Assembly (NCBI GenBank): GCA_036852015.1
Contig: JAANDG010000286.1
Span: 1-64,000 of the forward strand
Reading direction: 5' to 3'
Length of the DNA: 64,000 nucleotides
DNA from: Pelodera strongyloides
Taxonomy: Eukaryota; Nematoda; Chromadorea; Rhabditida; Rhabditidae
Each line of letters starts with the position of its first letter. Positions within the stretch are counted from its first letter, which is position 1. Below are positions 23,030-40,948 of the stretch, in pieces. Position numbers and translations under genes: made by a program. The notes under the pieces are model-generated. The model searched no databases. It was given only the letters and a program-made list of their open reading frames with translations, and had not been told where the DNA came from.

Positions 23030-24161
23030 GCATCAAATAAGCAAGGTTTTTCTTTTAAAAATTAAATAATGGGGATAATAAATTGGGCGGAAATTTTGAA
23101 TCGTTTTTATTGATTCTTTATTAAGCGTTAGAACAAAAACAAACATCTTGCAATTGGAATTATAAAAGAGTTTAAACTAAAAAATCGGTTGACTTCCCTT
23201 TAAAGCGGAATCCACATAGCCGCATAGCAGCTGCAACATTAGGTTTAAAAAAAAACGCTGTTGTATAGCTTTAAAGTAAGCGTATTGCGATGACGTACCC
23301 AATGTTTAATGTTTTGTTTTACGAAGGCTACGAACACCTCCCACGCTCATATTTATGACAAATGCATATAAAATAGATAAGAAAAGCTAGGCGTGGTCTT
23401 AATTTTGATATCAAAAAATATTTCTTTTACTTATTTTTTTGGCTGATATTTTAACCAATGCATTATTAATATTTCTCGGGTAAAATAGTACAATTATTTT
23501 TAGTTGAGTCTTTTTGCAATAGTTGCTTTTAACAAAATTTCAAAGCGTTTTTTTTTTTTTGAAAATAAAACTTGTTTCAAAACATCTGACTTATATACAC
23601 TTTTACGCTCTATTGATTGCAGCTGCTGCGTGGAATTTATAAACTCGTAATTATGTAACATTTACCATTTACGTACGTCATATTCAGTAATAACGCAAAT
23701 ACCCCACCGCATTGATGAAATAAAATAAGTACATAATATAATTTTATGAGCATGGTGTTCTTATTTATAATTAACCATATAACAGAAATAACCACAAAAT
23801 AAAATGGTCACGAGAGTCTAATTTTACACTTTATCGTATAACATTCCTCGCTTCTCGTATCTCCCGTAAGAACTTCTTGCACGTATTCTTTTTTTATACA
23901 TTTTTTTTAAATATAAAATTCTCGTGACAATATTCAAGACTTTTGGGAATTTGAAATTATGGTTATAAATATAAATCATTGCTAAACATAAACGTATGAC
24001 ATGTGTCATTTTATTCGTAAACAAAATGTTTCACAAATATTACTTGTCTTCTTGTTATTGCTGGATTTTCGTTTTTAGTCTCACTTTCAATCCTATGTGG
24101 ACAAATCATATCATAAGGCTCAATTGTAAATTAATTGTTTTTCAAAAATGTTTACGACATG
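23030..24161. other. AT-rich region without a supported gene
   Basis: Poly-T and poly-A runs with scattered short open frames. No splice-bounded exon, tRNA or clear repeat was found between the two flanking hairpin elements. Confidence 0.5.
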
Positions 24162-24612
24162 TTAAAGGGACGGGCCCATCAAAATAAACCCATATTTTGC
24201 ATGCTTTTATAATTTGTATAAAGGGGGTTTATTATAATATATGTACACTAAATTTCGGCTAGACTTTATCCCGCTGAAATTTTTCGGTGTCGATAAACGC
24301 ATAAGCATACCGTAGAAGACACACAATTGCACCCTTATTTCCTTACCGTGTCTCCCGAGGATACCTCGCTCTGGTTGGGACCCGGGAGACCATCTGTCTA
24401 TATAGCCATATTCCCCCGGGACACGCGACAAGAAAATAAAGGTGCAATTGTGTGTCTTCTACGGTACACTTATGCGTTTATCGACACCGAAAAATTTCAG
24501 CGGGATAAAATCTAGCCGAAATTTAGTGTACATATATTATAATAAACCCCCTTTATACAAATTATAAAAACATGCAAAATATGGGTTTATTTTGATGGGC
24601 CCGTCCCTTTAA
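24162..24612. mobile_element. Large TTAA-ended hairpin element
   Basis: A 451-bp near-perfect palindrome with ends TTAAAGGGACGGGCCCATC and GATGGGCCCGTCCCTTTAA, and about 200-bp arms around a loop with CCCGGGAG. The TTAAAGGG ends match the element proven to duplicate TTAA at 7647-8008. It ends about 95 nt upstream of the UGDH first-exon acceptor. Confidence 0.85.
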
Positions 24613-24738
24613 TGAAGATATTTTCAGTCAGATGCAAACTAGAAGTTCTAGAAATTATTTTAAAGTCTTATTAAATAATTTCATTCATTATAAATTATTA
24701 TTCCAGGAACCTCCTCGTTCACTTTCCCTGAAGGAAAT

Positions 24739-30448
<5,710 letters not shown>

Positions 30449-30472
30449 GAACATTGTTGAATTTTAGTTTTA

Positions 30473-30603
30473 TTAAAGCGGTATGGCACATGGTTTTGAA
30501 GCGAATGCTGACGTGTAGCACATGTAAATTCTGTTCCACGTTGTGCCCTTTCGGCTCACAGAAATTGCACATAATACAGCTGTCTACGTTACATACCGCT
30601 TTA
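30473..30603. mobile_element. Hairpin MITE in the UGDH 3' untranslated region
   Basis: 131 bp starting TTAAAGCGGTATGGCAC and ending ACATACCGCTTTA, beginning 25 nt after the UGDH stop codon. Its ends resemble families A and B (TTAAAGCG) but the body differs. Confidence 0.75.
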
Positions 30604-31503
30604 CGTGTAATTTAATTTATCTAGTGCCACATAGGCACAAAATTTCACCTTTGAATATTTGAATGCGTCGTGCATTAATACATAATATTTATACAGTATG
30701 TTTATTGATTTATTCGGAAATTCGCATGTTTATGTACCATAGTTTTATAGAGAATGTTTTTTTGATAATTTATTTATAAGTGAACACTTATTTATGCACA
30801 AATTTTATACACGTTTATAGTTTCCGTTTTCCACCCCATATTTTATTAATTATAAGACTTTTACATTATTATAATATTTATAATGGACATATCTTATTAG
30901 TGGTATGGTTAGATTCATATCCAAGACGGACACATAGTGCGCAGGATGTTCGCGTAGTGATTGCCGCACAAGCGCCGCTGTCTCCCAACAATTCATATAT
31001 TTTCCTTCAACCTTCCCCTTTATTGTGAGTTTGTATGAGTGAATTTTTAACTTATTGATTGAACCTAATGTATTGTGATAAAGTTGTGCCTTTCGTTTGT
31101 ATGCACTTTTTTTTGTTGCCTGATAATGATAAAAAGTTTTTTTTTTAAATTTGTGGCAGCGAAAAACTAATTGTTCTGGTGAATATACTGATAAACATAT
31201 GTATTTTATTTAATAGAGTAGCTTCTCTCAAACCTAAAAGAGATTTCAGCTCCATGAGTATCGAAATAAATTTATAAATATTGACTGCGCAGCGACGGCG
31301 CGTAAATGGCAAATACGTTGCGAGAAGACGCGGAAAACGTACAGAGAGCGCCGCACGGCACATACTGTTTGGCATAAAACGTATTCATGCGACCAACAAA
31401 TAGCACAGCCGAGTCTACAAAATTGACCCCTAGCAAACCTAGTGTAACAAAATCAGTAAAGTGAGCTGGGAGGGATACCACGGTACTGTAGACCAAAACG
31501 AGC
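30604..31503. other. UGDH downstream region
   Basis: AT-rich. The only poly(A)-signal-like hexamer noted is AATAAA near 31263. No exon or RNA gene recognised before the tRNA array. Confidence 0.4.
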
Positions 31504-31575
31504 TTCCGTTGCGGGGAATCGAACCCCGGCCTTGTGGGTGAGAGCCACAAATCCTAACCACTAGACCACAACGGA
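31504..31575 (-). tRNA. tRNA-Glu(CTC) 1
   Basis: 72 nt with acceptor pairing TCCGTTG/CAACGGA, discriminator A, A box TGGTCTAGTGG, B box GGTTCGATTCC, and anticodon stem TGTGG/CCACA around the loop CTCTCAC (anticodon CTC). Confidence 0.95.
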
Positions 31576-31782
31576 TGCCTCTCCTCACTTATCGACCAAA
31601 AGAAGAACTGACATGACAACGTAGACAAATCGTAATTCGTCAAAATGTGTTTGGAGGGTCCGTGATGACACTCGTCGACGTGCATCTAATTTCAGGAAAA
31701 GAATTGCACATCCAAAAATGTTTTTGGATGGCACGTGATGAGATTCGTCAACGAGAAGAGCATCGAACTTAAGGAAAACAAT

Positions 31783-31853
31783 TGCACCGTCCGGGAATCG
31801 AACCCGGGCCGCCCGCGTGGCAGGCGAGCATTCTACCACTGAACCAACGGTGC
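31783..31853 (-). tRNA. tRNA-Gly(GCC) 1
   Basis: 71 nt with acceptor GCACCGT/ACGGTGC, discriminator A, A box TTGGTTCAGTGG, B box GGTTCGATTCC, and anticodon GCC in the loop CTGCCAC. The same sequence recurs four more times in the array. Confidence 0.95.
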
Positions 31854-32055
31854 TACGTTTCGAACGGTGAACTAACCGCTGGCATGCTGTAGATGAACCT
31901 GTTTGCATAAAACTAGTTACAGCTTGCAGCTAACAAAAGAAACCATGCGGAAAGTAAAGCCTAAAAAGTTAACCCAAGCAAACCTAAAGTAGGGCAAAAC
32001 AAAAAGGTGCACTGCAGAGTGGTATACTATTACGGTTTCCTAGACCAAAAACAAC

Positions 32056-32127
32056 TTCCGTTGCGGGGAATCGAAACCCGGCCTTGTGGGTGAGAGCCCC
32101 AAATCCTAACCACTAGACAACAACGGA
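32056..32127 (-). tRNA. tRNA-Glu(CTC) 2, degenerate copy
   Basis: Same frame as the other Glu copies, with the anticodon CTC kept. It has three changes: one in the A box (TTGTCTAG for TGGTCTAG), one breaking an anticodon-stem pair, and one breaking a T-stem pair. It may be a pseudogene. Confidence 0.75.
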
Positions 32128-32275
32128 TTTACAATTGACTCTGCTCACTGGCAGGTGGTGTTGCTTATCGAGAAAAACTGAAAAGGTAGGCGGACCGTAA
32201 TTCGACAAAAATGTTTTTGGATGGCACGTGATGAGATTCGTCAACGAGAAGAGCATCGAACTTCAGGAAAAGAAT

Positions 32276-32346
32276 TGCACCGTCCGGGAATCGAACCCGG
32301 GCCGCCCGCGTGGCAGGCGAGCATTCTACCACTGAACCAACGGTGC
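32276..32346 (-). tRNA. tRNA-Gly(GCC) 2
   Basis: Identical in its 71 nt to Gly copy 1; acceptor, T arm and anticodon are intact. Confidence 0.95.
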
Positions 32347-32540
32347 TACGTTTCGAACGGTATACTAACCGCTTGTATGCTGTAGATGAACCGCATAAAA
32401 CTAGTTACAGCTTGCAGTTAACAAAAGAAACCCTGCGCAAAGTAAAGCATAAAAAATGATCCCACGCAAACATAAAGTAGGGCAAAACAAAAAGGTGCGC
32501 TGCAGAGTGGTATATTACGGTTTACTAGACCAAAAACTAC

Positions 32541-32612
32541 TTCCGTTGCGGGGAATCGAACCCCGGCCTTGTGGGTGAGAGCCACAAATCCTAACCACTA
32601 GACCACAACGGA
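32541..32612 (-). tRNA. tRNA-Glu(CTC) 3
   Basis: Identical to Glu copy 1. The flanks match the other units (CTGCAGAGTGGTAT before, ATCGAGAAAAACTG after on the plus strand). Confidence 0.95.
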
Positions 32613-32760
32613 TGTACACTTGACTCTGCTCACTGGCAGGTGGTGAGTGCTTATCGAGAAAAACTGAAAAAGTAGGCGACCGTAATTCGACAAAAATGTT
32701 TTTGGATGGCACGTGATGAGATTCGTCAACGAGAAGAGCATCGAACTTAAGGAAAACAAT

Positions 32761-32831
32761 TGCACCGTCCGGGAATCGAACCCGGGCCGCCCGCGTGGCA
32801 GGCGAGCATTCTACCACTGAACCAACGGTGC
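32761..32831 (-). tRNA. tRNA-Gly(GCC) 3
   Basis: Identical to Gly copy 1. The surrounding 130 nt also match the flanks of copy 1 almost exactly, so these two units are recent duplicates. Confidence 0.95.
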
Positions 32832-33033
32832 TACGTTTCGAACGGTGAACTAACCGCTGGCATGCTGTAGATGAACCTGTTTGCATAAAACTAGTTACAG
32901 CTTGCAGCTAACAAAAGAAACCATGCGGAAAGTAAAGCCTAAAAAGTTAACCCAAGCAAACCTAAAGTAGGGCAAAACAAAAAGGTGCACTGCAGAGTGG
33001 TATACTATTACGGTTTCCTAGACCAAAAACAAC

Positions 33034-33105
33034 TTCCGTTGCGGGGAATCGAACCCCGGCCTTGTGGGTGAGAGCCACAAATCCTAACCACTAGACCACA
33101 ACGGA
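33034..33105 (-). tRNA. tRNA-Glu(CTC) 4
   Basis: Identical to Glu copy 1. Its flanks are closest to those of the degenerate copy 2, which marks copy 2's changes as recent. Confidence 0.95.
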
Positions 33106-33253
33106 TGTACAATTGACTCTGCTCACTGGCAGGTGGTGTTGCTTATCGAGAAAAACTGAAAAGGTAGGCGGACCGTAATTCGACAAAAATGTTTTTGGAT
33201 GGCACGTGATGAGATTCGTCAACGAGAAGAGCATCGAACTTCAGGAAAAGAAT

Positions 33254-33324
33254 TGCACCGTCCGGGAATCGAACCCGGGACGCCCGCGTGGCAGGCGAGC
33301 ATTCTACCACTGAACCAACGGTGC
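33254..33324 (-). tRNA. tRNA-Gly(GCC) 4
   Basis: As Gly copy 1 except one substitution between the anticodon and T stems (GTC for GGC in the variable region), which does not break a stem. Confidence 0.9.
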
Positions 33325-33528
33325 TACGTTTTGAACAATATACTAACCGTTGGCAAGCTGTAGATGCTTTGCATAAAACTAGTTACAGCTTGCTGCAAAC
33401 AAAAGAAACCTTGCGCAAAGATAGCCATAGTAAAGCCTAAAAATTGGCCCAAGCAAACCTAGCGTAAGCAAAATAAGGGACGTGTGCTGAACGGTAGGGA
33501 AATCGCGGTTTCTTAGGCCAAAAACAAC

Positions 33529-33600
33529 TTCCGTTGCGGGGAATCGAACCCCGGCCTTGTGGGTGAGAGCCACAAATCCTAACCACTAGACCACAACGGA
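33529..33600 (-). tRNA. tRNA-Glu(CTC) 5
   Basis: Identical to Glu copy 1, with all stems intact. Confidence 0.95.
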
Positions 33601-33750
33601 ACTGCGCTTGCTTCTCCTCACTGGTAGGTGGTGAGTGCTTATCGAGAAGAACTGAAAACGTAGGCGGTACATAATTGGAGAAAAATGTTTTTTGGTTGGC
33701 ACGTGATGAGATTCGTCAACGAGAAGAGCATCGAACTTCAGGAAAAGAAT

Positions 33751-33821
33751 TGCACCGTCCGGGAATCGAACCCGGGCCGCCCGCGTGGCAGGCGAGCATT
33801 CTACCACTGAACCAACGGTGC
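33751..33821 (-). tRNA. tRNA-Gly(GCC) 5
   Basis: Identical to Gly copy 1, with all stems intact. Confidence 0.95.
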
Positions 33822-34025
33822 TACGTCTTCAACGATATACTAACCGTTGGCAAGCTGTAGATGCTTTGCATAAAACTAGTTACAGCTTGCTGCAAACAAA
33901 AGAAACCTTGCGCAAAGATAGCCATAGTAAAGCCTAAAAATTGGCCCAAGCAAACCTAGCGTAAGCAAAATAAGGGACGTGTGCTGAACGGTAGGGATAG
34001 CACGGTTTCCTACGCCAAAAACAAC

Positions 34026-34097
34026 TTCCGTTGCGGGGAATCGAACCCCGGCCTTGTGGGTGAGAGCCACAAATCCTAACCACTAGACCACAACGGA
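34026..34097 (-). tRNA. tRNA-Glu(CTC) 6
   Basis: Identical to Glu copy 1. On the minus strand it is the first of the array; no Gly copy precedes it. Confidence 0.95.
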
Positions 34098-34698
34098 TGT
34101 ATTGCTCCTCCTCAATAGTATCAAACAAGGAAAGAACTGGCATCTTCGCCACAGTCTACTACGCTGTGCGACAAAGCAAAACTTTTTTTATCCAACCAAT
34201 AAAAATAACTGATTCGGTTCATAGAACCCCCGGTCTTCCGGTAAACAACAACGATTTCAACAATTTTATGAGTCAAAATAAAAAATATATAAATAAACTC
34301 AAACATGAAAGAAAATAATGGAAAAAAAAAAACTAATTTGAGCAGACTGGGCTAAAAAGAAACAGCTTTAAAACAATATGAAAAAAGTGGAGGGTAGAAC
34401 AAAGTGACGTGTTATAACTCATATCACAAAAACCAGGTTACTTGATCACACACCTTACATCTAATTCTAAACCATGAGAGCAGTTATTGAAGCCCGATAA
34501 AAATCAGCCGCTACGGATACACCATTAGTACTACCACTTCCCACTATGCCTCACGGTTCACGACAACTAAACTACACCCATTAACATCCCAGACATCTAT
34601 CTAATTATTACTAACCCAACACAACTACGTATAGAACCTGAACATACAACAATACAACTTGTCAATAAACATATGCCAAGCTATGTAACCCTCACAAT
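34098..34698. other. Spacer between tRNA array and CIAO3 3' end
   Basis: AT-rich with A runs. It must hold the CIAO3 3' untranslated region (minus strand), but no confident poly(A) signal was picked. Confidence 0.4.
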
Positions 34699-37600
34699 TT
34701 ACCACTGCAAATTGGTCGCTATATTAGTTTCAACCGCTCGGTATTGGGTATGTAATCTACTTTTCCAGTTCGGATTCACGGCGCTCCATTCAGAGATCGT
34801 ATCCAATGTTTGTACGTCGGCTAACGGAATCGATGAATATATAGATTCGACCTTTTTCAAAATCTCATCACGCTCCTGTACTGTCTCCGCTCGAATCTGA
34901 CCACCGCCGTTTGCACAACCTAAAAGAGGAATTTAATTCGAACTCAACAACTTACGGAGAAGCCTAGGCCACACAGCAGTGTATGTAACAATAAAACATC
35001 TAAACAACCATACATTAATACAGTACAGTACACGCCACACATAGTAGTCTCGTGTCAAAATCATCATTGTCTGCCACACATAGTAGTCTCGTGTCAAACT
35101 AGATGAACAGTATATTTCTTCAGTGTGACTGTGAAACTCATCAGTGTGCGCCATTCCGTTACCGCCGTGAGCGGATCTTAGATCATAGATCTTACGCATA
35201 GTCATAATTTCCTATCAATATCTTGAAATTGAATAAAAATAGCAGTCTACTCTACCTGAAGGACAAGCCCAAACATCCACATAGTCATAGTCGCACTTGT
35301 TCGTCTTCAGCTTTCGCACAACATTTTGAATATTCCGAAAACCATAAACACGTGCGATCTTCACGCAGCGTTCTCCTGTGGAAAGCTGCACCACTTCCAC
35401 GTTCTTTTGCCTGAAACAAAATTACTCAGTTAACTCTCTTAAAGCGACATAACAGCCGGTTAGACGGGTTAGAATTGTAGTTTGGAAACCTGCATTCTGA
35501 ATTCCCATATGTTGTATGCAAATGGAAGTAATTAGAAAAAAGATCTCGCTAATATTTGCATACACTACAGGAGGAAAGCAGCGCCAAAGTATGTTTTGCT
35601 TTAACTTGCTTACGGTAATTACCCATAAGTTTTACCCCAAATACATCAAATACGCAACTCCTTACACGAGGAAAGCAGCGCCAAAGTATGTTTTGCTTTA
35701 ACTTGCTTCACGGTACGGTAATTACCCAAAGTTTTACCCCAAATACATCAAATACGCAACTCCCTACACGAGGAAAGCAGCGCCAAAGTATGTTTTGCTT
35801 TAACTTGCTTCACGGTACGGTAATTACCCATAAGTTTTACCCCAAATACATCAAATACGCAACTCCCTACACGAGGAAAGCAGCGCCAAAGTATGTTTTG
35901 CTTTAACTTGCTTCACGGTACGGTAATTACTCATAAGTTTTACCCCAAATACATCAAATACACAACTCCCTAGCTTTGTAGAATCATCCGTTGTTTTTTT
36001 TTGAATTTTGCAATGTTTCACGAAAATAATATGTGCACAAAGATTACATTCACTTTGTTAAAGGGAATATGTATGCCCTTTTTGAAGTTAAGCTGTATTA
36101 ATAGAATGTGTGTTCCTCATTAAGGAAACAACAACAAAAATTGTTAAAAGTTTCCCATTTAAAAGAAAATGATTTTCAAAGTTCATCTTTTCCATAGTAA
36201 ACGCGTTTACTGATACCCTGGCTTACACGGCATGTCTGATGTGAGAAAAAACAATTTTGCATATGTGTGCAAACATCGGCATATAGCATGTAGTAAACAG
36301 CGACATATTTGCATGCAAATGAGAATATTCGAATTTACATATTCAGTCGCCTACTTAAATTCATGTCTGGTGTGGAAACTCTAGTTTCGCAGTTGTTTTG
36401 CTCATTTTGAGTGCCTACATATTCCCTTTAAGTTCTTAGCCGCGCCAAGTCAAACTTATAATTCGAACTGCTAAATACCGTGACAGTAAAAATGACTCTG
36501 GTAATCAATTACCAATCGTAGGATATTTTTCTGAATCTACAGCGGAATATTCAGTATCATTTACTTAAAATCTATAGTAGACTTTAACACACGATGAGAC
36601 CCAACCCGGGTAAAACCCTCGTATGCGATTGGATCGAAACGGGGTACCTTATTCGCATGGTCATTGCTTACTTCTTCATTCGTTTCTACATTTCACTTTC
36701 AACATTACTACGTAATTCATTATCTATAGGAACACAATGAAAGAACAAACTCACGGTTTCGACGTCGACACTTCACACTCCGGATGAGCAGCGATGTACT
36801 TTTGGGCGATGTACTCCGCGTATCCACCAGAAGTGCCTCCGGAGCCGCCAATAAGATTCCCTAAAGGACGAAATAAAAGATTCGCACGCACGGTAATTCA
36901 GACTTATCCTCCATTCGGCAATTCTATCTTATATGCATAGTCATTAAATCGTCGATTAACGTGACAACAACAAATATACATCACTCTATAACCATACACC
37001 AAGCGCGCACTGAAAATCCAGGCGTATCAATAAATCAACGTATATATAAGTTACATTCAAGTTACATCAACGCACCAGTGCACACATGCCTTGGGAATGA
37101 TTACATGGAAACAAGGCAATTAGGCAATTCATTCTCTCTCAATAATCTGGTCCTTCAATTAACGGAACTGAACTTAATTACCCAAATAACCTTTGGCAAA
37201 ATCCGATGTCCATCCGTTCATGTCATCTTTAAACGTCCCTACACCATGCACTACAAACGAGTCCAGTTGCGCATCAAGCTCGGCTGCAATGAAACAAAAT
37301 TGATGTGACCTAATATCAACAGTCGTCACATATAACCAACGAACGAGTTAATTCATAATTCTCAACTTGTCCAAAAGACAACAATAGTTGCTTTGGCAGC
37401 AAATAACACTTCAAAATGGAGCAATGGAGCGGCGCAAATGCTCTTTGCATGTACTTACGTTCCTTGCCTACAGAAGTCAAGGAAATTCCAGTTTCTGGTT
37501 TCTTTACAACGCAATCGACACAAATTTTATAGAAACTATCAAAATTACCTGTGCTAATCACACAGTCAACCTCACGGGTATCGCTCGTTTCCGGTACTAG

Positions 37601-40498
37601 GAAATCGGGTCGCGAAGCCTCTAACTTCTTGTCAAAACAGGGCATTACCTAAAGCAAATGCTTATTTTTTCCTTTCTTACTACAATGTAGTATTTAAATA
37701 CATTCTTTTAATCAGTGTCGCGCGTGTAAACTGCTACTAGATGTAGCTACTAGACTACAAAAAAAAACAAATATGTTCAACAACAACAACAACAACAACA
37801 GGCACACCACAATCTTACTGACACGCATACTTGCTGACCTAAGCCTAAGCCTAGCGCCACGTTATCCTTCACTATCACAAATAAAACCGGGAACTGGATC
37901 AAAATTCAATAAATAATAATTTCTAAGAAACCAACCGTTGCATGATAGACTTCAGCTGGTGAATTGCCATGATGTTTGGAGATCAAATCCTTCACGATTG
38001 CCCCCATTATGGCCTGAAAAGTAGAATTTAAAAAAAAAAACTGAAAACAAAATCCAGGTTCAATTCCAAAGATTAACGTTTTGATCCGAAGGACGTTCCT
38101 CAACACAAGCACTCATATTTGTTGAGAAATGTTCACATTATTTTCGAAAATTCCTTCAATGTTTTAACAACATCATAGACTTCAATAAATTCAAACAAGT
38201 CTATTAGTTTAATAAGGCTGCATACCTGAGACTTCTCATTTATGGTGAGGAATTTTTAGCAAAATGTTTCACGCAATTAATATACACCCCAAAACACAAC
38301 AAAGCAAGTTACAGCTTTTCACCACACAACACAGCCTTAAGTAATTTACAAAATGTTAAAAAACGCTATGCTCCAGTCCTCCAGTGACATTAAATGATTT
38401 AAACCTTACCTGAGGTGATCGAACCTTGCTCAACAGTGGGACTAGCAACCTCCCATGACTCTTCTCAGCATAACACACAAAGCCAGGGCAACCAGCATTT
38501 AGCAGAGGAGCTGAACTGAAAGGCAAAGGGATGATTCATCAAATAAAGATAGGATATACCATATCCATATCATATCTTACAAAAAAAGGATTTTAATTTA
38601 AGGGCATTAGAAACAAACGGAAACGATACAGCGGCGGTAACCTTGTTTACTATACTTTAGAAGAATTGAAGAATACAATCAGGCAAGCTCAACAAAAGCA
38701 TATCACAAGCGTATATTAATTTCGAATTGCTTCCGGAAGTGGTCACAACCAATCCGGAGGTGGTTCGTGCGTGTTTTCACGCACCAACCTGTACCCCTGC
38801 CCTGCAGCGACAGGAGCTTTGTTTACTATACTTTAGAAGTTGATGATCAGGCCAGCTCAACATAAGCTTATCGTTATATCATTCTATTTTACTTGCCTTA
38901 AATACAGGAGCTGACCTGCTGAACCTATCAATACTAAGATACTAGTGCCACCAGGAACTCAGAAATCAGGCCTCATTCTCCCTCACAGACAAGACAATAC
39001 AATACCTTGATGAAAACCAAAGATAAAAAAATACCTCGCATGTGGCTGTTGTACATGTTCCTCAAACTCGGCCCACGCCTCTTCCAATGCAAACAGCCGA
39101 GCATACGACGAGTCAAGTACGTAAGTCGATCCCTAAAGACTCACTGTCAACGTAGCAGACTAGCCTCAGAAAAGCCAGGAACCCCAAAGAAGGAGCAACG
39201 GAGTCTTCGGGCCATACCGACAAAAGAAATCGACATAACCACAACCAAATCACTACGAGACACATTTACATTCGATTACAAAAATTCCAGATCGATCAAA
39301 CGCTTTATTTGAAATTTCACTTGCCTTCGAAAAGAAGTATCGTGCAATCAGCTGTGCTGCTTCCGAAGCAGAAATGCCACGCTTGGCCGCAATCGAACAC
39401 ACCGATTGTGGACAAACGGTGACAACAGATAGTAGGGCCTAAATAAAGAAAGAATTGCTCGTCATACTGCATTTTTACCTTTTTATACGTTAAAGTCCAT
39501 TATTCAGTATTAATATGCTAAGAACCTACAAACAAGATCAAGTCATAATGTTGCAGTTGGAATCAGTAATCAGTTGAATTATTTAACAATAAAGATGCAT
39601 GTTTCATTTAATCGCTAAAAACAACATAGAAGAAGAGAGTTGATAAATAGTAGCCGCTGTACTTCTAATTAAGAAACTGAAAGAATTTTCGACCCAGTGG
39701 ATCGACAAAATCCCTACAATTTGAAATAAGAATAAATTACCTGCGCTAGTCCGTCCAACAACTTGCCAATTGATTGTTCTTCTACAAGTACAGTCTCTGC
39801 ACTCGTGATGCAGCCATTGCATGCCAAGCAGTCATTCAGAGAGACTTTTATCGTCTACAAATTATTACATTAAAATTGTACCCACTCTCATTATACACAA
39901 TTATACATAGACATCAGAGACTCTTTCACCAGGGAAATCACGTAAGTCAGTGACGAGTGACTGCGCAAAAACGCAAAAATACACTTATTGTACTGTAATA
40001 GTATTATAGTATAATACAATCGCCTCAAACTAATGTGATTGTATATAGTATAATACAATCGGTATGTCTATTATATGTGAGCATAATAATTGAAGATAGA
40101 TGTCTCTAGCATAAATATATTGCAAGACACCAAAAGGACCTACAAAAAAAAACATGATGACAATGACTAGATGACTACCTTCTTTGGTACCGAATTAGAA
40201 GTTCCAGTATCACTGTCCTTTGTTCTTCTTTTAATACTCACAAGCGATTCTTCAACAGTTCGCGTATTCTTCTCCAACGGTATAATGCAGTTCTAAACAG
40301 AAAATTGAAATTTTGCACGAACCCAAATGGAGGGTGACTAATGGAACTATCAAAGTTAATTACACCAAATATAAGAGTTAAATTATTAAACAAACTGAGA
40401 TTAATTCAAATGAAATAAAAAATTACCTGTGCAGGAGCAATGAAGTCACTAACATTCGTCAAACGCACCGCTCCACTGAAGCCTCCTTCGTCATCCAT
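34699..40498 (-). CDS. CIAO3: CIAO3/NARFL, cytosolic iron-sulfur assembly factor
   Basis: Complete, 12 exons, 456 residues (minus strand): 40498-40427, 40292-40179, 39854-39741, 39438-39325, 39132-39035, 38515-38410, 38013-37936, 37648-37549, 37283-37191, 36860-36755, 35410-35256, 34919-34699. This [FeFe]-hydrogenase-like protein passes Fe-S clusters to cytosolic and nuclear apoproteins in the CIA pathway (yeast Nar1, worm OXY-4). Seen: N-terminal cluster cysteines 26, 71, 74 and 77 (NDCLACNGC), and C-terminal cluster cysteines in AGCPGF (180), [16 protein letters not shown] (236) and [12 protein letters not shown] (381, 385). It ends in a tryptophan (NLQW), as the family does. The acceptor TTTTCAG lies 4 nt before ATG. 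Intron 4 has a GC donor (GCAAGT). It starts 450 nt after the TRAPPC2L stop on the same strand, close enough to suggest joint transcription. Confidence 0.96.
35439..35570. mobile_element. Truncated family C element
   Basis: Left end TTAAAGCGACATAACAGCC, with the TTTGGAAACCTGCATTC and ATGTTGTATGCAAATGGAAG interior. No matching right end was found; it runs into the tandem repeat that follows, in CIAO3 intron 10. Confidence 0.55.
35571..35972. repeat. About 100-bp tandem repeat, 4 copies
   Basis: Units start GAGGAAAGCAGCGCCAAAGT and contain GTTTTGCTTTAACTTGCTT and GTTTTACCCCAAATACATC. The first unit lacks the CACGGTACGG insertion seen in later ones. It lies in CIAO3 intron 10; the frames through it are artefacts. 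Confidence 0.9.
36058..36431. mobile_element. TTAA-ended element with short inverted repeats
   Basis: 374 bp with ends TTAAAGGGAATATGTATG and CCTACATATTCCCTTTAA. Unlike the two other TTAAAGGG elements the interior is only weakly palindromic. It lies in CIAO3 intron 10. Confidence 0.7.
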
Positions 40499-40948
40499 TA
40501 TTCTGAAAATGTAAATATATAATTTCTTTCCTAAGTGAATCACCTATCGCCAAGCATAGGGTAAACACAAATACGTAAACAGGGGCGCTCGCATTTCACT
40601 TACACTATACGAATTACGAAACCCCAACTTAACAATAGTATACACTAGCTAGGCTAGGTTGAATATAGGGTAGCGGTAGGATATAAACTGGCTAGGCGGC
40701 TAGGCCACTGAATGAGAAAAACGAGAAATAAATAAGGTATAATCAAAGGCAATGAAAGCCTGATGAGTCTGGCAAATTCAACTCCAAATCACAAAGTACG
40801 TTGTTTATTAGGATCTGATTCTAAACTAAATACATAATATGCAAACAGTGAGGATATACAAGGACAAACGAAGTAATCAATATCAATACCCATAAGCACA
40901 GCGATCATAGTATCACAGAGGAAGTAAAAGTCAAAATATGGAGAAGGA

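Noticed and set aside
31585..34152. Repeated minus-strand frames of 60-120 codons across the tRNA array
   Set aside because: They are read-throughs of tRNA genes; the translated words (VVECSPATRAARVRFPDG) are tRNA-Gly sequence.
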